A DNA stretch of 64,000 nt from Achromobacter xylosoxidans (GTDB taxonomy: Bacteria; Pseudomonadota; Gammaproteobacteria; Burkholderiales; Burkholderiaceae_B). The notes under the pieces were generated by a model, which did no database searches, was not told where the DNA came from, and worked only from the letters and a program-made list of their open reading frames with translations. The first letter of the stretch is position 1, and each line of letters opens with the position of its first letter. The position numbers and the translations under genes are program-made. The stretch covers positions 3,100,001 to 3,164,000 of the forward strand of contig NZ_CP061008.1 in the NCBI RefSeq assembly GCF_014490035.1, read 5' to 3'. Positions 54,503 to 63,895 of this stretch are shown one piece after another.

Positions 54503-55410
54503 GGCGTTTGCATGCCGGGCAGGCGCGCCAGCCGGTCATTGAGGAAGTCGATCAATAGCCGTGCCCGCAGCGACTGGTAGCGGCGCGACGGGTAGATGAG
54601 GAAAGCCTCCTGCGGCGTGGCGCTCCATTTGGGCAGGACGCGCAGCAGTTCACCGCTGGCGATCAGGTCCTGCACCAGCCACGCAGGGCAGAGTCCGATG
54701 CCGGCGCCCATGGCCAGGCTTTCGCGGATGGCCAGGGCGTTGTTGACGCGGAAGCGCCCTTGGGTCTGGACCGTGGCGAGGGTGGCGCCCTGGTGCAGTT
54801 CCAGGGTGTCGCCGGCAGCCAGCCAGGCAAAGCGCACGTACTCGTGCGCGGCCAGATCGCGGGGCGCGCGGGGCTTGCCGCGCTGCGCCAGGTAGGAGGG
54901 GGCGGCCACCAGGTAGCGCGGCGACATGGCCGCCTTGCGGGCGATGGCGTTGGGCGGCAGGTTGCCGCCCAGGCGCAGCGCCACGTCCACGCCTTCTTCC
55001 ACCAGGTCCACGAACCGGTCGTTCAGGATCAGTTCCACCTGGATGTCGGGATATTCTTCCAGGAATTCGCGCACCAGCGCGTTCAGGCGGAACTGGCCCA
55101 GCGCCACGGGCGCGTTGATGCGCAGGAAACCGGAGGGCTTTTCGGTCTGGCCGCGGGCGTCGGCGACGGCCTCGGAGTATTCCTCCAGCACGCGGGTGGC
55201 GCGTTCGTAGAAGCGTTTGCCTTGTTCGGTGGGCACGACGCGCGTGGTGCTGCGTTCCAGCAGCCGCACGTTCAGGTCCTTTTCCAGCGCGGCGACGATC
55301 TTGCTCAGGGCAGGCTGGCTCAGCGCTTGTTCGCGGGCGACGGCCGACAGGGTGCCCAGCTCCACGGCGCGGACGAAGGCCCGCATGGCGCGCAGGGTGT
55401 CCATGGTCAT
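54499..55410 (-). CDS. LysR-family transcriptional regulator
   Basis: 303 residues. Winged helix: MDTLRAMRAFVRAVELGTLS, REQALSQPALSKIVAALEKDL. Effector domain: KPSGFLRINAPVALGQFRLN, ... GVDVALRLGGNLPPNAIARK. AAGGA precedes the ATG. It ends four bases into the convergent YgeY-type gene and is divergent from the SGNH hydrolase at 55506, which is its most likely target. Confidence 0.93.
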   Translation of the reverse strand: MTMDTLRAMRAFVRAVELGTLSAVAREQALSQPALSKIVAALEKDLNVRLLERSTTRVVPTEQGKRFYERATRVLEEYSEAVADARGQTEKPSGFLRINAPVALGQFRLNALVREFLEEYPDIQVELILNDRFVDLVEEGVDVALRLGGNLPPNAIARKAAMSPRYLVAAPSYLAQRGKPRAPRDLAAHEYVRFAWLAAGDTLELHQGATLATVQTQGRFRVNNALAIRESLAMGAGIGLCPAWLVQDLIASGELLRVLPKWSATPQEAFLIYPSRRYQSLRARLLIDFLNDRLARLPGMQTP

Positions 55411-55505
55411 TCCTTTTTGGAAGAAGTGGTATGCAGTTTAGGGTTCTACCGGTGGAATTGGGAAGAACCTATCGTGACGTCACTTTCTCTTTTTCTGGAG
55501 TCGTC

Positions 55506-56792
55506 ATGAATCGCTTCAATCTTCATTCCCTGGTTTCGGCCGTTGCGTTGGCCGGCGGCCTTGCGGTCCTGGCCCCGTCCGCCGCCATCGCGGCGCGGCC
55601 TTCTGTTCAAGCCGATGCCGCGCGTTCCAACTGGGTCAGTTCCTGGTTCGCCAGCCCGCAACCGCTGTGGGAGGATTCCTTCGTGCTGCCCACGGAAATG
55701 CCGGCCGAATTGCGCGGCCAGACTCTGCGCCAGACCTTGATGCTCAGCGTGGGCGGACCGCGCTTGCGGGTGGTGTTGTCCAACCGCTATGGCACGCAGC
55801 CCCTGGAGATCGGGGCGGCCAGCGTGGCGCTGGCCTCGGGCCAGTCCAAGATCCGTCCGGCATCCAGCCGCGGGCTGGCCTTTGGCGGGCGGCCGAGCGT
55901 GACGGTGGCGCCGGGGGCGCAAGTGGTCAGCGATCCGGTGGACCTGCCGGTATCCGCGCTGGCGGAACTGGCCGTCAGCCTTTACTTCCCGCAGGCGACG
56001 CCGGTGACCACCTTCCATTGGGGCGCGCAGCAGACCGGCGCCCTGGTCCGGGGCGATGCCACGGCGGCGGCGGAGCTGCCTGATGCGCAGGCGCTGCAAG
56101 GCCGGGCCTTCCTGGCGGGGATCTGGGTCGAAAGCCCGTCGCGCGCGCCGGTGGTGGTGGCGTTTGGGGATTCCCTGACCGATGGCAACGGCTCGACGCC
56201 GGGGGCCAACCGCCGCTGGCCGGATTTCCTGGCGCGCCGCCTGGCCCCGCAGGGCATGGGCGTGGCCAATGCAGGCATTTCGGGCGCGCGGGTCTGGGGC
56301 GACAAGATGGGGGTGAACGCGATGGCGCGCTTCGATGCCGACGTACTGTCGCAGCCGGGCGTGCGCACGGTGGTGATGATGATGGGCATCAATGACATCG
56401 GCTGGCCGGACAGCGGCTTCGCGCCGGCGGACGCGCCCATGACGGCCGCAAGATTGACCGAGGGCTACCGGCAACTGGCGGAGGCCGCCCGCCTGCGCGG
56501 CGTGCGCATCGTGGGCGGCACCATTGCGCCGTATGAAGGTTCGCTGCATGGCACGCCGTTGTCGGGCCACTACAACCCGGCCAAGGACGCGGTGCGGCGG
56601 GAGGTGAACCGCTGGATCCGCGAAAGCGGCGTGTTCGACGCGGTGGTGGATTTTGACGCGGTGCTGCGCGATCCGGCGCATCCGGCGCGGCTGCTGCCCG
56701 CGTATGACTCGGGCGACAACCTGCATCCCAACGATGCCGGCTACCAGGCCATGGCGCAGGCCTTGGATATGGCCACGCTGTTCGGCGATTGA
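55506..56792 (+). CDS. exported SGNH/GDSL-family hydrolase
   Basis: 428 residues from ATG 55506. Signal peptide MNRFNLHSLVSAVALAGGLA to IAA. An N-terminal ~200-residue beta-rich domain (WVSSWFASPQPLWEDSFVLP) precedes the catalytic SGNH core: block I VVVAFGDSLTDGNGS (nucleophile Ser), block III MMMGINDIGWP, and block V SGDNLHPNDAGY with Asp and His. It should be a secreted or periplasmic esterase or carbohydrate deacetylase. Divergent from the LysR regulator. Confidence 0.92.
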   Translation: MNRFNLHSLVSAVALAGGLAVLAPSAAIAARPSVQADAARSNWVSSWFASPQPLWEDSFVLPTEMPAELRGQTLRQTLMLSVGGPRLRVVLSNRYGTQPLEIGAASVALASGQSKIRPASSRGLAFGGRPSVTVAPGAQVVSDPVDLPVSALAELAVSLYFPQATPVTTFHWGAQQTGALVRGDATAAAELPDAQALQGRAFLAGIWVESPSRAPVVVAFGDSLTDGNGSTPGANRRWPDFLARRLAPQGMGVANAGISGARVWGDKMGVNAMARFDADVLSQPGVRTVVMMMGINDIGWPDSGFAPADAPMTAARLTEGYRQLAEAARLRGVRIVGGTIAPYEGSLHGTPLSGHYNPAKDAVRREVNRWIRESGVFDAVVDFDAVLRDPAHPARLLPAYDSGDNLHPNDAGYQAMAQALDMATLFGD

Positions 56793-56808
56793 GAAGCGTC
56801 CGGGACGG

Positions 56809-59800
56809 TTAGTGGAAATTGCGGCTCTGGGTGTTCAAGTCGCCCAGCAGCTCGGACAGGTCCACCAGCCGTTGCGCGATCAGGTGGCGCACGCCGTCCA
56901 CGCTTTGCCAGGACCCGTAGACGCCCAGCAGCGAGGCCCCCAGCAATTCGCGGCGCTGGCGTTCGATGAGTTCCGTACGCACGACCACGTTGACGGGACC
57001 GGTCTCGTCTTCCAGCGTGACGAAGATCACCCCCTTGGCAGTCTGCGGGCGCTGGCGCACGGTGACGATGCCGCAGGCGCGCGCGACGCGCTTGTCGGGG
57101 TAGCTGTTGAGCACCGAGGCGGGCTGGAAGTTGCGCGCCGCGAGCTGGGGGCGCAGCAAGGCCACGGGGTGGCTGCGCAGCGTCAGGCCCACGCTGCGGT
57201 AGTCGGCCGCCACGGTCTGGCCTTCGGAAGGGGCGGACAATTGCGGCGCCTGGGTTTCCTGGATGGCGGCGTCGCGCAGCAGGTCGCGGCTCTGCACGCT
57301 GGCGGCGGCTTCCCAGCTGGCCTGGCGGCGATGGCCGGCCAGGGTGCGCAGGGCGTCGCCGGCCGCCAGCGCGTTGAGGTCATGGCGGGTGAGCGCGGCG
57401 CGGCGGGCCAGGTCGCCGGTGTCGGCAAAGGGCGCGGCGGCGCGCGCGTCTTCGATGCGCCGGGCGGCGTCCTCGCGCATGCCCTGGATCAGGCTCAGCC
57501 CCAGCCTGACGGCGGGGCGGAAGCCGTCGGTGGCGGGCGCGTGCGGATGCGCGGTCCGGCGGGCGCCGGGGTGGCCTTCGGGCAGGGTTTCCAGGGCCGA
57601 GTCCCAGCCGCTGACCGTCACGTCCGGCGGCAGCACGCAAACGCCGTGGCGGCGGGCGTCCTGCACCAGTTGCGCGGGGGCGTAGAAGCCCATGGGCTGG
57701 GAGTTGAGCAGGGCGGCCAGGAAGGCTTCGGGCTCGTGCCGCTTGAGCCACGAACTGGCGTACGCCAGCAGCGCGAAGCTGGCGGCATGGCTTTCGGGGA
57801 AACCGTATTCGCCGAAGCCTTCGATCTGGCGGAACAGCGCCTCGGCGAAATCCAGTTTGTAGCCGTGGGCCAGCAGGCCGCCGACCAGCTTGGTACGGTA
57901 CTTGTCCACGCCGCCCTTGCGCTTCCAGGCTGCCATGGAGCGGCGCAACTGGTCGGATTCGCCCGGTGTGAAGCCCGCGGCCACCACGGCGATCTGCATG
58001 ACCTGTTCCTGGAAGATGGGCACGCCCATGGTGCGGCTGAGCACGCCGCGCACTTTTTCGCTGGGATAGGTTTCGGGCTCCTTGCCCTGGCGGCGGCGCA
58101 GGTAGGGATGGACCATGCCGCCCTGGATCGGGCCTGGGCGCACGATGGCCACCTGCACCACCAGGTCGTAGTATTCGCGCGGACGCAGGCGCGGCAGCAT
58201 GGTCATCTGGGCGCGGGATTCGATCTGGAACACGCCTACGGTGTCGGCGTCGCAGATCATGTCGTAGGTGGGCGCGTCGCTGGGGGGAATGTCCTGCAGC
58301 CGCAAGGGCTGGCCGCGGCGCTGGCCGGCCAGTTCCAGCGTGCGACGCAGTGCCGACAGCATGCCCAGCGCCAGCACGTCCACTTTCAGCAGGCCCAGCG
58401 CGTCCAGGTCGTCCTTGTCCCATTGCACGACGCTGCGGTCCGCCATGGCGGCGTTTTCGATGGGCACCAGGCGCGACAGCTTGCCGCGTGAAATCACGAA
58501 GCCGCCGGGATGCTGCGACAGGTGGCGCGGAAAGCCCATCAGGGTCTGCGCCAGCGCCGCCCACTGCCGCGCCACCTGCGATTCGGGGTCCAGTCCGCAG
58601 GCGCCCAGCGTGCGCAGCATTTCTTTCTTGCCGTCCCACCATTGGTGGGCGCGCGACACGGCGTCGATGACGCCCGCGTCCACGCCCAGCGCGCAGCCGG
58701 TATCGCGCAGCACGCTGCGCGGCCGGTAGGAAATGACCACGGCGGTGAGCGCGGCGCGTTCGCGGCCGTATTTGCGGTAGATGTACTGGATGACTTCTTC
58801 GCGGCGCTGGTGCTCGAAGTCCACGTCGATGTCGGGCGGCTCGTTGCGTTCCTTGCTGATGAAGCGTTCGAACAGGTTGTTGCCGCGCACCGGGTCCACT
58901 TCGGTGATGCCCAGGCAGTAGCAGACCGCGGAGTTGGCGGCGGAACCGCGGCCCTGGCACAGAATGCCTTCGCCGCGGGCGTACTGGACGATGTCGTAGA
59001 CCGTGAGGAAATAGGCTTCGTAGTGCAGGTCGGTGATCAGCGCCAGCTCTTTTTCGATCTGCGTGGTGACGCTGTCCGGCGTGCCGGAAGGAAAGCGGCG
59101 GGCGGCCCCGGCCAGGGTTTCCTGGCGCAGATAGGTGGCCGGCGTGTGGCCGCGCGGAATGATCTCGTCCGGGTATTCGTAGCGCAGCTCGTCCAATGAG
59201 AAGGCGCAGCGGCGGGCTATGGCCAGCGTCTGGGCCAGCGCTTGCGGCGGGTACAGGTTGGCCAGGCGCATGCGCGTGCGCAGGTGCTGTTCGGCGTTGC
59301 CGGACAGTTCGTAGCCGCACTGCGATACGGGCTGGCGGGTGCGAATGCCGGTCAGCGTGTCGTGCAGCGGTTTGCGCGAGCGCAGGTGCATCTGCACCTG
59401 GCCCAGCGCCACGATGGGCAGTTCCGCGGCCTGCGCGGCGTGTTCGACCGCGGCGCGGTGCAGGTCGTCGCGCGAGCGGTGCAGCAGGGTCAGTCCGACC
59501 CAGGCGCGGTGGGGGAAGACGCGCGCCAGCCAGCGCGCCTGCTCGGCCATGCGGTCGGCGTCGGTGCCGTAGGCGGGGCTCAGGATGGCCAGGCATTCGG
59601 GCAGGTGGCGCAGATGGGCGTGGCCCGCGGGCGGGTGGGTAAGGTCTTCGGGCGCCAGCTGGTATTCGCCCTTGGGCGCGCGGGTGCGGGCCAGGGTGAT
59701 CAGTTCGGACAGGTTGCCGTAGCCCTCGCGCGTCTGCGCCAGCAGGGTCAGGCCCAGCGGCGCGGCGTCGGACGCGGCGCGCAGCTGGAAGGTGGCGCCG

Positions 59801-60033
59801 ATGATGAGCGGCAGCTTGCGGGTCTTGGCTTCCACGTGGGCGCGGACCACGCCCGCCAGCGAGCATTCGTCGGTGATGGCGAGCGCGGCGTAGCCCAGTT
59901 CGGCGGCGCGTTCGACCAGTTCCTCGGGGTGCGAAGCGCCCTGCAGGAAAGAGAAATTGGACTGGCATTGCAGCTCGGCGTAGCCGGGCAGCTGCGCCAG
60001 GAGGCCGGGGGTGTCGTCGTCGTCCATGCGCAT
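56809..60033 (-). CDS. dnaE2: error-prone DNA polymerase III alpha subunit DnaE2 (ImuC)
   Basis: 1074 residues, normal for DnaE2 and shorter than replicative DnaE. N-terminal PHP domain: AELQCQSNFSFLQGASHPEE, ITDECSLAGVVRAHVEA. Polymerase active site: EPPDIDVDFEHQRREEVIQY, preceded by GRGSAANSAVCYCLGITEVD. An OB-fold near the C-terminus (VARACGIVTVRQRPQTAKG) and an end of TQSRNFH fit the family. With ImuA and ImuB it performs SOS-induced, mutagenic lesion bypass. It starts six bases after imuB. Confidence 0.96.
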   Translation of the reverse strand: MRMDDDDTPGLLAQLPGYAELQCQSNFSFLQGASHPEELVERAAELGYAALAITDECSLAGVVRAHVEAKTRKLPLIIGATFQLRAASDAAPLGLTLLAQTREGYGNLSELITLARTRAPKGEYQLAPEDLTHPPAGHAHLRHLPECLAILSPAYGTDADRMAEQARWLARVFPHRAWVGLTLLHRSRDDLHRAAVEHAAQAAELPIVALGQVQMHLRSRKPLHDTLTGIRTRQPVSQCGYELSGNAEQHLRTRMRLANLYPPQALAQTLAIARRCAFSLDELRYEYPDEIIPRGHTPATYLRQETLAGAARRFPSGTPDSVTTQIEKELALITDLHYEAYFLTVYDIVQYARGEGILCQGRGSAANSAVCYCLGITEVDPVRGNNLFERFISKERNEPPDIDVDFEHQRREEVIQYIYRKYGRERAALTAVVISYRPRSVLRDTGCALGVDAGVIDAVSRAHQWWDGKKEMLRTLGACGLDPESQVARQWAALAQTLMGFPRHLSQHPGGFVISRGKLSRLVPIENAAMADRSVVQWDKDDLDALGLLKVDVLALGMLSALRRTLELAGQRRGQPLRLQDIPPSDAPTYDMICDADTVGVFQIESRAQMTMLPRLRPREYYDLVVQVAIVRPGPIQGGMVHPYLRRRQGKEPETYPSEKVRGVLSRTMGVPIFQEQVMQIAVVAAGFTPGESDQLRRSMAAWKRKGGVDKYRTKLVGGLLAHGYKLDFAEALFRQIEGFGEYGFPESHAASFALLAYASSWLKRHEPEAFLAALLNSQPMGFYAPAQLVQDARRHGVCVLPPDVTVSGWDSALETLPEGHPGARRTAHPHAPATDGFRPAVRLGLSLIQGMREDAARRIEDARAAAPFADTGDLARRAALTRHDLNALAAGDALRTLAGHRRQASWEAAASVQSRDLLRDAAIQETQAPQLSAPSEGQTVAADYRSVGLTLRSHPVALLRPQLAARNFQPASVLNSYPDKRVARACGIVTVRQRPQTAKGVIFVTLEDETGPVNVVVRTELIERQRRELLGASLLGVYGSWQSVDGVRHLIAQRLVDLSELLGDLNTQSRNFH

Positions 60034-60039
60034 GACGCT

Positions 60040-61509
60040 TCAGGCGTAGAGCCCATGCAGGAACCAGCGGGCGTGCTCGTCGTCGCGCTCGCGGTAGATC
60101 CAGTAGCGCGCGGCGGCGGCGTCCTCGGCGACGAAGTAGTCGCGCACCGTCAGGGCCGGGTCCCACCAGCCGCTTTCGATGCGTTCGGGGCCGCGCATCA
60201 GGCGCAGCGCCTGGCCGCCGTAATGCGGCCGGTGGCCGGAAAGCTTCAAGGGCAGCGGCGGGTCCAGCAGCCAGAAGGGGCGGTCCAGCAGGGCGGGCAG
60301 GGGCGCGGGACGTTGGGGCGGCGACAGCGCGTCGCCCCAGGCGTTGGCGGCCTCGGGGCGGTGGTCGGGAACCGGGTGGGCGTGGCGCACCTGGTCGCGG
60401 CCCAGCCGCGCCACCAGCAGGTCCAGCAGCCGGGCATGGTCGGCGGGCGTGCCGCCGGGCTCGGGGAACAAGGTAGTGCTGGCGGCGGGCTGTTCCACCG
60501 TGTCGGGCGCCAGCAGCGCCACGGCGATCACGGGCGCTTCCAGCGTGAAGCGGGCCAGCTTTTCCCGCAGCAGGTGGAGGATCTGCGGCGCCTGCCAGAC
60601 CGGCTGGGCCAGGGCCAGTTCCAGTTCGGTGGGCGGCCGGGCGTGGCGGCCGCGTTCGTGTTCCATGCTGAGCACCACGCGGCGCACCGCCAGTTGCCGG
60701 GCGCTGAGCCAGCCGCCCAGCTGTTCGGCCAGCCGGCGCGCCACCGCCAGCACCGCGTCGGTGTGCTCGACGTAGTCGGTGAGTTCGATGCGGCGCGAGA
60801 ACTGGTGCGGCGGCTCGATCCAGCGGTGGAGCTCGGGCGCCAGGCCGTAGGCGGCGTCCAGGGCCTGCAGCAGTTCAGGCGCGCTGCGCCGCTGCAGGCC
60901 CGCGCGCGGCAGGGCGCGCAGGTCCGCCAGGGTATGGCAGCCGATGTCGTCGAGCCAGTCGCGGCGGGCCTGCGCCTGCGGCAGCAGGGCCAGCGGCAGT
61001 GCGTCCAGCCGCCGGGTCAGCGTGGGCAGCGTCAGGGTGCGCCGGGGTGCGCGCCGGCCGGGGCTGCGCGCCAGCAGCCAGGCGCCGGCGGCGGTCGGCG
61101 CCATGCCTAGCGAGACGCGCAGGTCCAGGGCGCGCAAGGTGGCGGCGACCCGCCGGTGCAGCGCCTTCGGACCGCGGAAGAGCATCAGGCTGGCGCTTAC
61201 GTTCAGCAGCAACGTGTCGCCGTCGGCCAGGGCGATTTCGGGTGTGTATTGCAGCAGCGCCAGCGCCGCGCCCTGCAAGGCTTCGGACTCGGCCAGGACA
61301 TCGCGGGGCAGCAGCTCGACCTCGGGGGCGATGGCGGCCGCGCCCGCGCGGCGCATGCCCGGCTTGACGCCGGCGCGGCGGGCGGCGGGCGTCAGGGCGG
61401 CGACGCGTTCCTGTTCCAGGACCGCGAACGCCTGCCCCTCAAGCGGCCAGTGCGGGCGCAGTGCGTCCAGCGGCAGGCAGCGCAGGAAGGCGGCGATCCA
61501 GAGGCGCAT
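60040..61509 (-). CDS. imuB: ImuB, Y-family polymerase-like mutagenesis protein
   Basis: 489 residues. Y-family layout begins MRLWIAAFLRCLPLDALRPH and QAFAVLEQERVAALTPAARR. The usual catalytic acids are replaced (LWIAAF where polymerases have a DMD-type motif; LLLNVSASL where a DxSE-type motif is expected), as in known ImuB proteins, which are adaptors rather than polymerases. It links ImuA, the beta clamp and DnaE2. Its start lies 71 bases inside imuA. Confidence 0.93.
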   Translation of the reverse strand: MRLWIAAFLRCLPLDALRPHWPLEGQAFAVLEQERVAALTPAARRAGVKPGMRRAGAAAIAPEVELLPRDVLAESEALQGAALALLQYTPEIALADGDTLLLNVSASLMLFRGPKALHRRVAATLRALDLRVSLGMAPTAAGAWLLARSPGRRAPRRTLTLPTLTRRLDALPLALLPQAQARRDWLDDIGCHTLADLRALPRAGLQRRSAPELLQALDAAYGLAPELHRWIEPPHQFSRRIELTDYVEHTDAVLAVARRLAEQLGGWLSARQLAVRRVVLSMEHERGRHARPPTELELALAQPVWQAPQILHLLREKLARFTLEAPVIAVALLAPDTVEQPAASTTLFPEPGGTPADHARLLDLLVARLGRDQVRHAHPVPDHRPEAANAWGDALSPPQRPAPLPALLDRPFWLLDPPLPLKLSGHRPHYGGQALRLMRGPERIESGWWDPALTVRDYFVAEDAAAARYWIYRERDDEHARWFLHGLYA

Positions 61510-62143
61510 GGCGGGGAGAAACAGGTGTGGTGGCGCCCGGTTCCAGGCCCACGTATAGCGGCGTATCGCAGGCGGGCCCGCGGCGCTTCAGGATGTGGAC
61601 GGACAAGCCGCCCGCGGCCGGCGCGAGCGCCAGCCGCAAGGGCGCGGGCGTGGCGTTTTGCGCCGCGCTGCTGGGGCGCACCGCGATGAACAGCAGGTCG
61701 CTGGCCTGGGCGGCCAGGTGCAGGCGGCGCAGGGATTCGGGGCGCACATGGGGCAGCCAGCAGATCAGGGCGCCGCAGCTGCCGTTCTTCAGGATCTGTT
61801 CGGCGGCCCAAAGCGCGTCCACGGGTTTTTCCGGCGCCACCCAGAGCAATTGGCGCGGATCCAGCCGCCAGCTCATCCAGCTGGCGATGTGGGGCGCGTG
61901 CGGCGGCTGCACCAGCGCGATGGCGCGGCGGGTTTCCAGCTGGGCCAGCGCCGGACGCAGCAGGCGGATTTCGCCGATGCCGGGGTGCGGCACCAGCAGT
62001 TCGGTCAGCGAACCCAGCGGCCAGCCGCCGTCCGGCAGCTCGGGCGAAAGCGCGGCATGCCCGGTGGGCAGGGTGCGGGCGGCGCCTTGAGCCAACTGAG
62101 TGGCGCGCCACAACGCGGGATGGATACGTTCTGGGGACTGCAT
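61439..62143 (-). CDS. imuA: ImuA, RecA-like SOS mutagenesis protein
   Basis: 234 residues from ATG 62143; the open frame extends further upstream but across the LexA box, so the longer form is not credible. The core (LPDGGWPLGSLTELLVPHPG, LIVLRPALAQLETRRAIALV-like sheet, WAAEQILKNGSCGALICWLP) resembles a RecA/SulA-like fold. First gene of the imuA-imuB-dnaE2 operon under LexA control. Confidence 0.92.
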   Translation of the reverse strand: MQSPERIHPALWRATQLAQGAARTLPTGHAALSPELPDGGWPLGSLTELLVPHPGIGEIRLLRPALAQLETRRAIALVQPPHAPHIASWMSWRLDPRQLLWVAPEKPVDALWAAEQILKNGSCGALICWLPHVRPESLRRLHLAAQASDLLFIAVRPSSAAQNATPAPLRLALAPAAGGLSVHILKRRGPACDTPLYVGLEPGATTPVSPRHAPLDRRLPALPAAGRTAPALAA

Positions 62144-62191
62144 GGCGATCGGTTCCGGCTTGCGGGGACCCGGGGTAGTGGCCGATGCGTC

Positions 62192-62220
62192 ATTATAGCT
62201 GTATATATATACAGTATTTA
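62192..62220 (-). promoter_or_regulatory. LexA-controlled promoter of imuA-imuB-dnaE2
   Basis: CTGTATATATATACAG at 62199-62214 is a perfect LexA box (CTGT-N8-ACAG with alternating AT core). On the minus strand a consensus -10 TATAAT (62197-62192) follows directly, and the box fills the 17-base spacer to a weak -35 (TAAATA, 62220-62215). LexA bound here would block RNA polymerase outright. About 50 bases separate it from the imuA start. Confidence 0.9.
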
Positions 62221-62271
62221 AAAGGGGCAGAGCGCGCCGCGAATAGTTTTGCGCCGGTAACGCGGCAGCCC

Positions 62272-62314
62272 AAAAGAAAACCCGCCCGTACACCTTTCGA
62301 TGCAGAGGAGCGGG
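62272..62314 (-). terminator. candidate terminator after the lysP-like gene
   Basis: On the minus strand CCCGC ... GCGGG form a short stem with a ~24-base loop followed by TTTTCTTTTG. It lies about 50 bases after the permease stop and would insulate the imu promoter. The stem is short, so this is moderate. Confidence 0.5.
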
Positions 62315-62359
62315 CCGTGTTGAACGCGATTTTAGCCGCTTCAGGCAGGCGGATCGCAA

Positions 62360-63895
62360 TCAAGCGCGGGCGTTCTGCGCAGTAGATACCGAGGCCTCCA
62401 CACCCGCCGTGCGATCCAGATCCAACCCATAAAACCGCATATCCTCGTACCGGATCCAGTGCGACTTGCGCACCAGCCGGTGGCCGATCCACAAGGCCAG
62501 GAACAGCGGGATCGCCAGGTAGGTGGAGATCACGCCGATCCAGTCGATGCGGTCTTGCAGGAAGGCCTGGTAGTTCTGGCCCAGCGTGACCGCCAGGCAC
62601 AGGACGAAGGCCAGCAGCGGGCCGAAGGGGAACAGGCCGGCCTTGTAGGGCAGGTCGGCGGTGTCGTAGCCGTGCTTCACATAGCCCTGGCGGAAGCGGT
62701 AATGGCTGACCGCGATGCTCAGCCAGACGATGAATTCGGTCATGCCGGCGAAGTTCAGCAGCCAGATGTAGACGGCCTTGGGGCTGTACACCAGGCTGAA
62801 CAGGCACAGGCAGGCCAGCAGCGCGGTGGCCATCAGCGCGTACAGCGGCACGCCGCCGCGGGTGACGCGCCGGAACAGGGCGGGCGCCTGGCCCTCCACC
62901 GCCATGTTGAACAGCATCCGCGTCGCCGCGTACATGCCGGAATTGCCGGCCGACAGCACCGAGGTCAGGATCACGGCGTTCATCACGGTAGCCGCCGACA
63001 GCAGCCCCGCGTGCTGGAACACCAGCGTGAAGGGGCTGACCGCGATGTCTTCCACTTCGTTGCGCAGCAGCTGCGGGTCGGTATAGGGCAGCAGCAGGCC
63101 GATGATCAGGATGGCCAGCACGTAGAACAGCAGGATGCGCCAGAACACGTGGTTGATCGCGCGCGGCACGTTGCGGCGGGGATTCTCGGATTCGCCGGCG
63201 GCCACGGCCACCAGTTCGGTGCCCTGGAACGAATAGGCCACCACCATCGCCACGCCCACCCAGGTGGCCGCATTGCCCACGAAGGGCGCGTCGCCGACCG
63301 ACCAGTTGACCAGGCCCACGGGCGTGCCGCTGTGGATGATGCCCACCAGCATCGCCAGCCCGACGCCGATGAAGCACAGCACGGCCACGACCTTGATGAT
63401 GGCGAACCAGTACTCGGCTTCGCCGAAGCTGCGCGCCGAGAAGGCATTCAGCCCGAAGGTCAGGGCCAGGAAGGCCACGCTCCATATCCAGCCGGGCGTA
63501 TCGGGGAACCAATAGGCCATGACCAGTTGCGCGGCCACCACGTCCACCGCCACCACCGTGGCCCAGCTGATCCAGAAGTTCCAGCCCAGCGCGAAGCCGA
63601 AGCCGCCGTCGACGTAGCGCGAGGCATAGGTGCAGAAGGAACCCGATACCGGCATGAAGGTGGCCAGTTCGCCCAGGCTGGTCATGATGAAGTAGACCAT
63701 CAGGCCGATGGCCAGGTAGACCAGCAGCGCGCCGCCCGGGCCGGCCTGGGCGATGGCGGCGCCGGAGGCCACGAACAGGCCGGTGCCGATGGCCCCGCCC
63801 AACGCTATCATCGTGAGGTGGCGCGCCTTGAGCACGCGATGCAGCTGGTTCTGGCCGGCAGGCGTGGCGCCGGATTCTGTTGTCGGAGTTTGCAT
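62360..63895 (-). CDS. lysP: lysine-specific permease LysP-like (APC superfamily)
   Basis: 511 residues from ATG 63895. Very close to E. coli LysP along its length: LKARHLTMIALGGAIGTGLF, TSLGELATFMPVSGSF, AYSFQGTELVAVAAGESENP, FWRILLFYVLAILIIGLLLP, and NAVILTSVLSAGNSGMYAAT. About 12 helices. It imports lysine with protons at the inner membrane; other basic amino acids are possible. A longer start at 63964 lacks family sequence. No cadC-type sensor is nearby. Confidence 0.9.
   Translation of the reverse strand: MQTPTTESGATPAGQNQLHRVLKARHLTMIALGGAIGTGLFVASGAAIAQAGPGGALLVYLAIGLMVYFIMTSLGELATFMPVSGSFCTYASRYVDGGFGFALGWNFWISWATVVAVDVVAAQLVMAYWFPDTPGWIWSVAFLALTFGLNAFSARSFGEAEYWFAIIKVVAVLCFIGVGLAMLVGIIHSGTPVGLVNWSVGDAPFVGNAATWVGVAMVVAYSFQGTELVAVAAGESENPRRNVPRAINHVFWRILLFYVLAILIIGLLLPYTDPQLLRNEVEDIAVSPFTLVFQHAGLLSAATVMNAVILTSVLSAGNSGMYAATRMLFNMAVEGQAPALFRRVTRGGVPLYALMATALLACLCLFSLVYSPKAVYIWLLNFAGMTEFIVWLSIAVSHYRFRQGYVKHGYDTADLPYKAGLFPFGPLLAFVLCLAVTLGQNYQAFLQDRIDWIGVISTYLAIPLFLALWIGHRLVRKSHWIRYEDMRFYGLDLDRTAGVEASVSTAQNARA

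Noticed and set aside
56653..61110. Two plus-strand frames of over 600 codons opposite dnaE2 and imuB
   Set aside because: Antisense shadows of dnaE2/imuB with low-complexity His/Gln/Ala sequence.
62185..62385. Small plus-strand frame between imuA and the lysP-like gene
   Set aside because: It starts inside the imuA promoter and crosses the terminator and lysP end; regulatory sequence explains the region.
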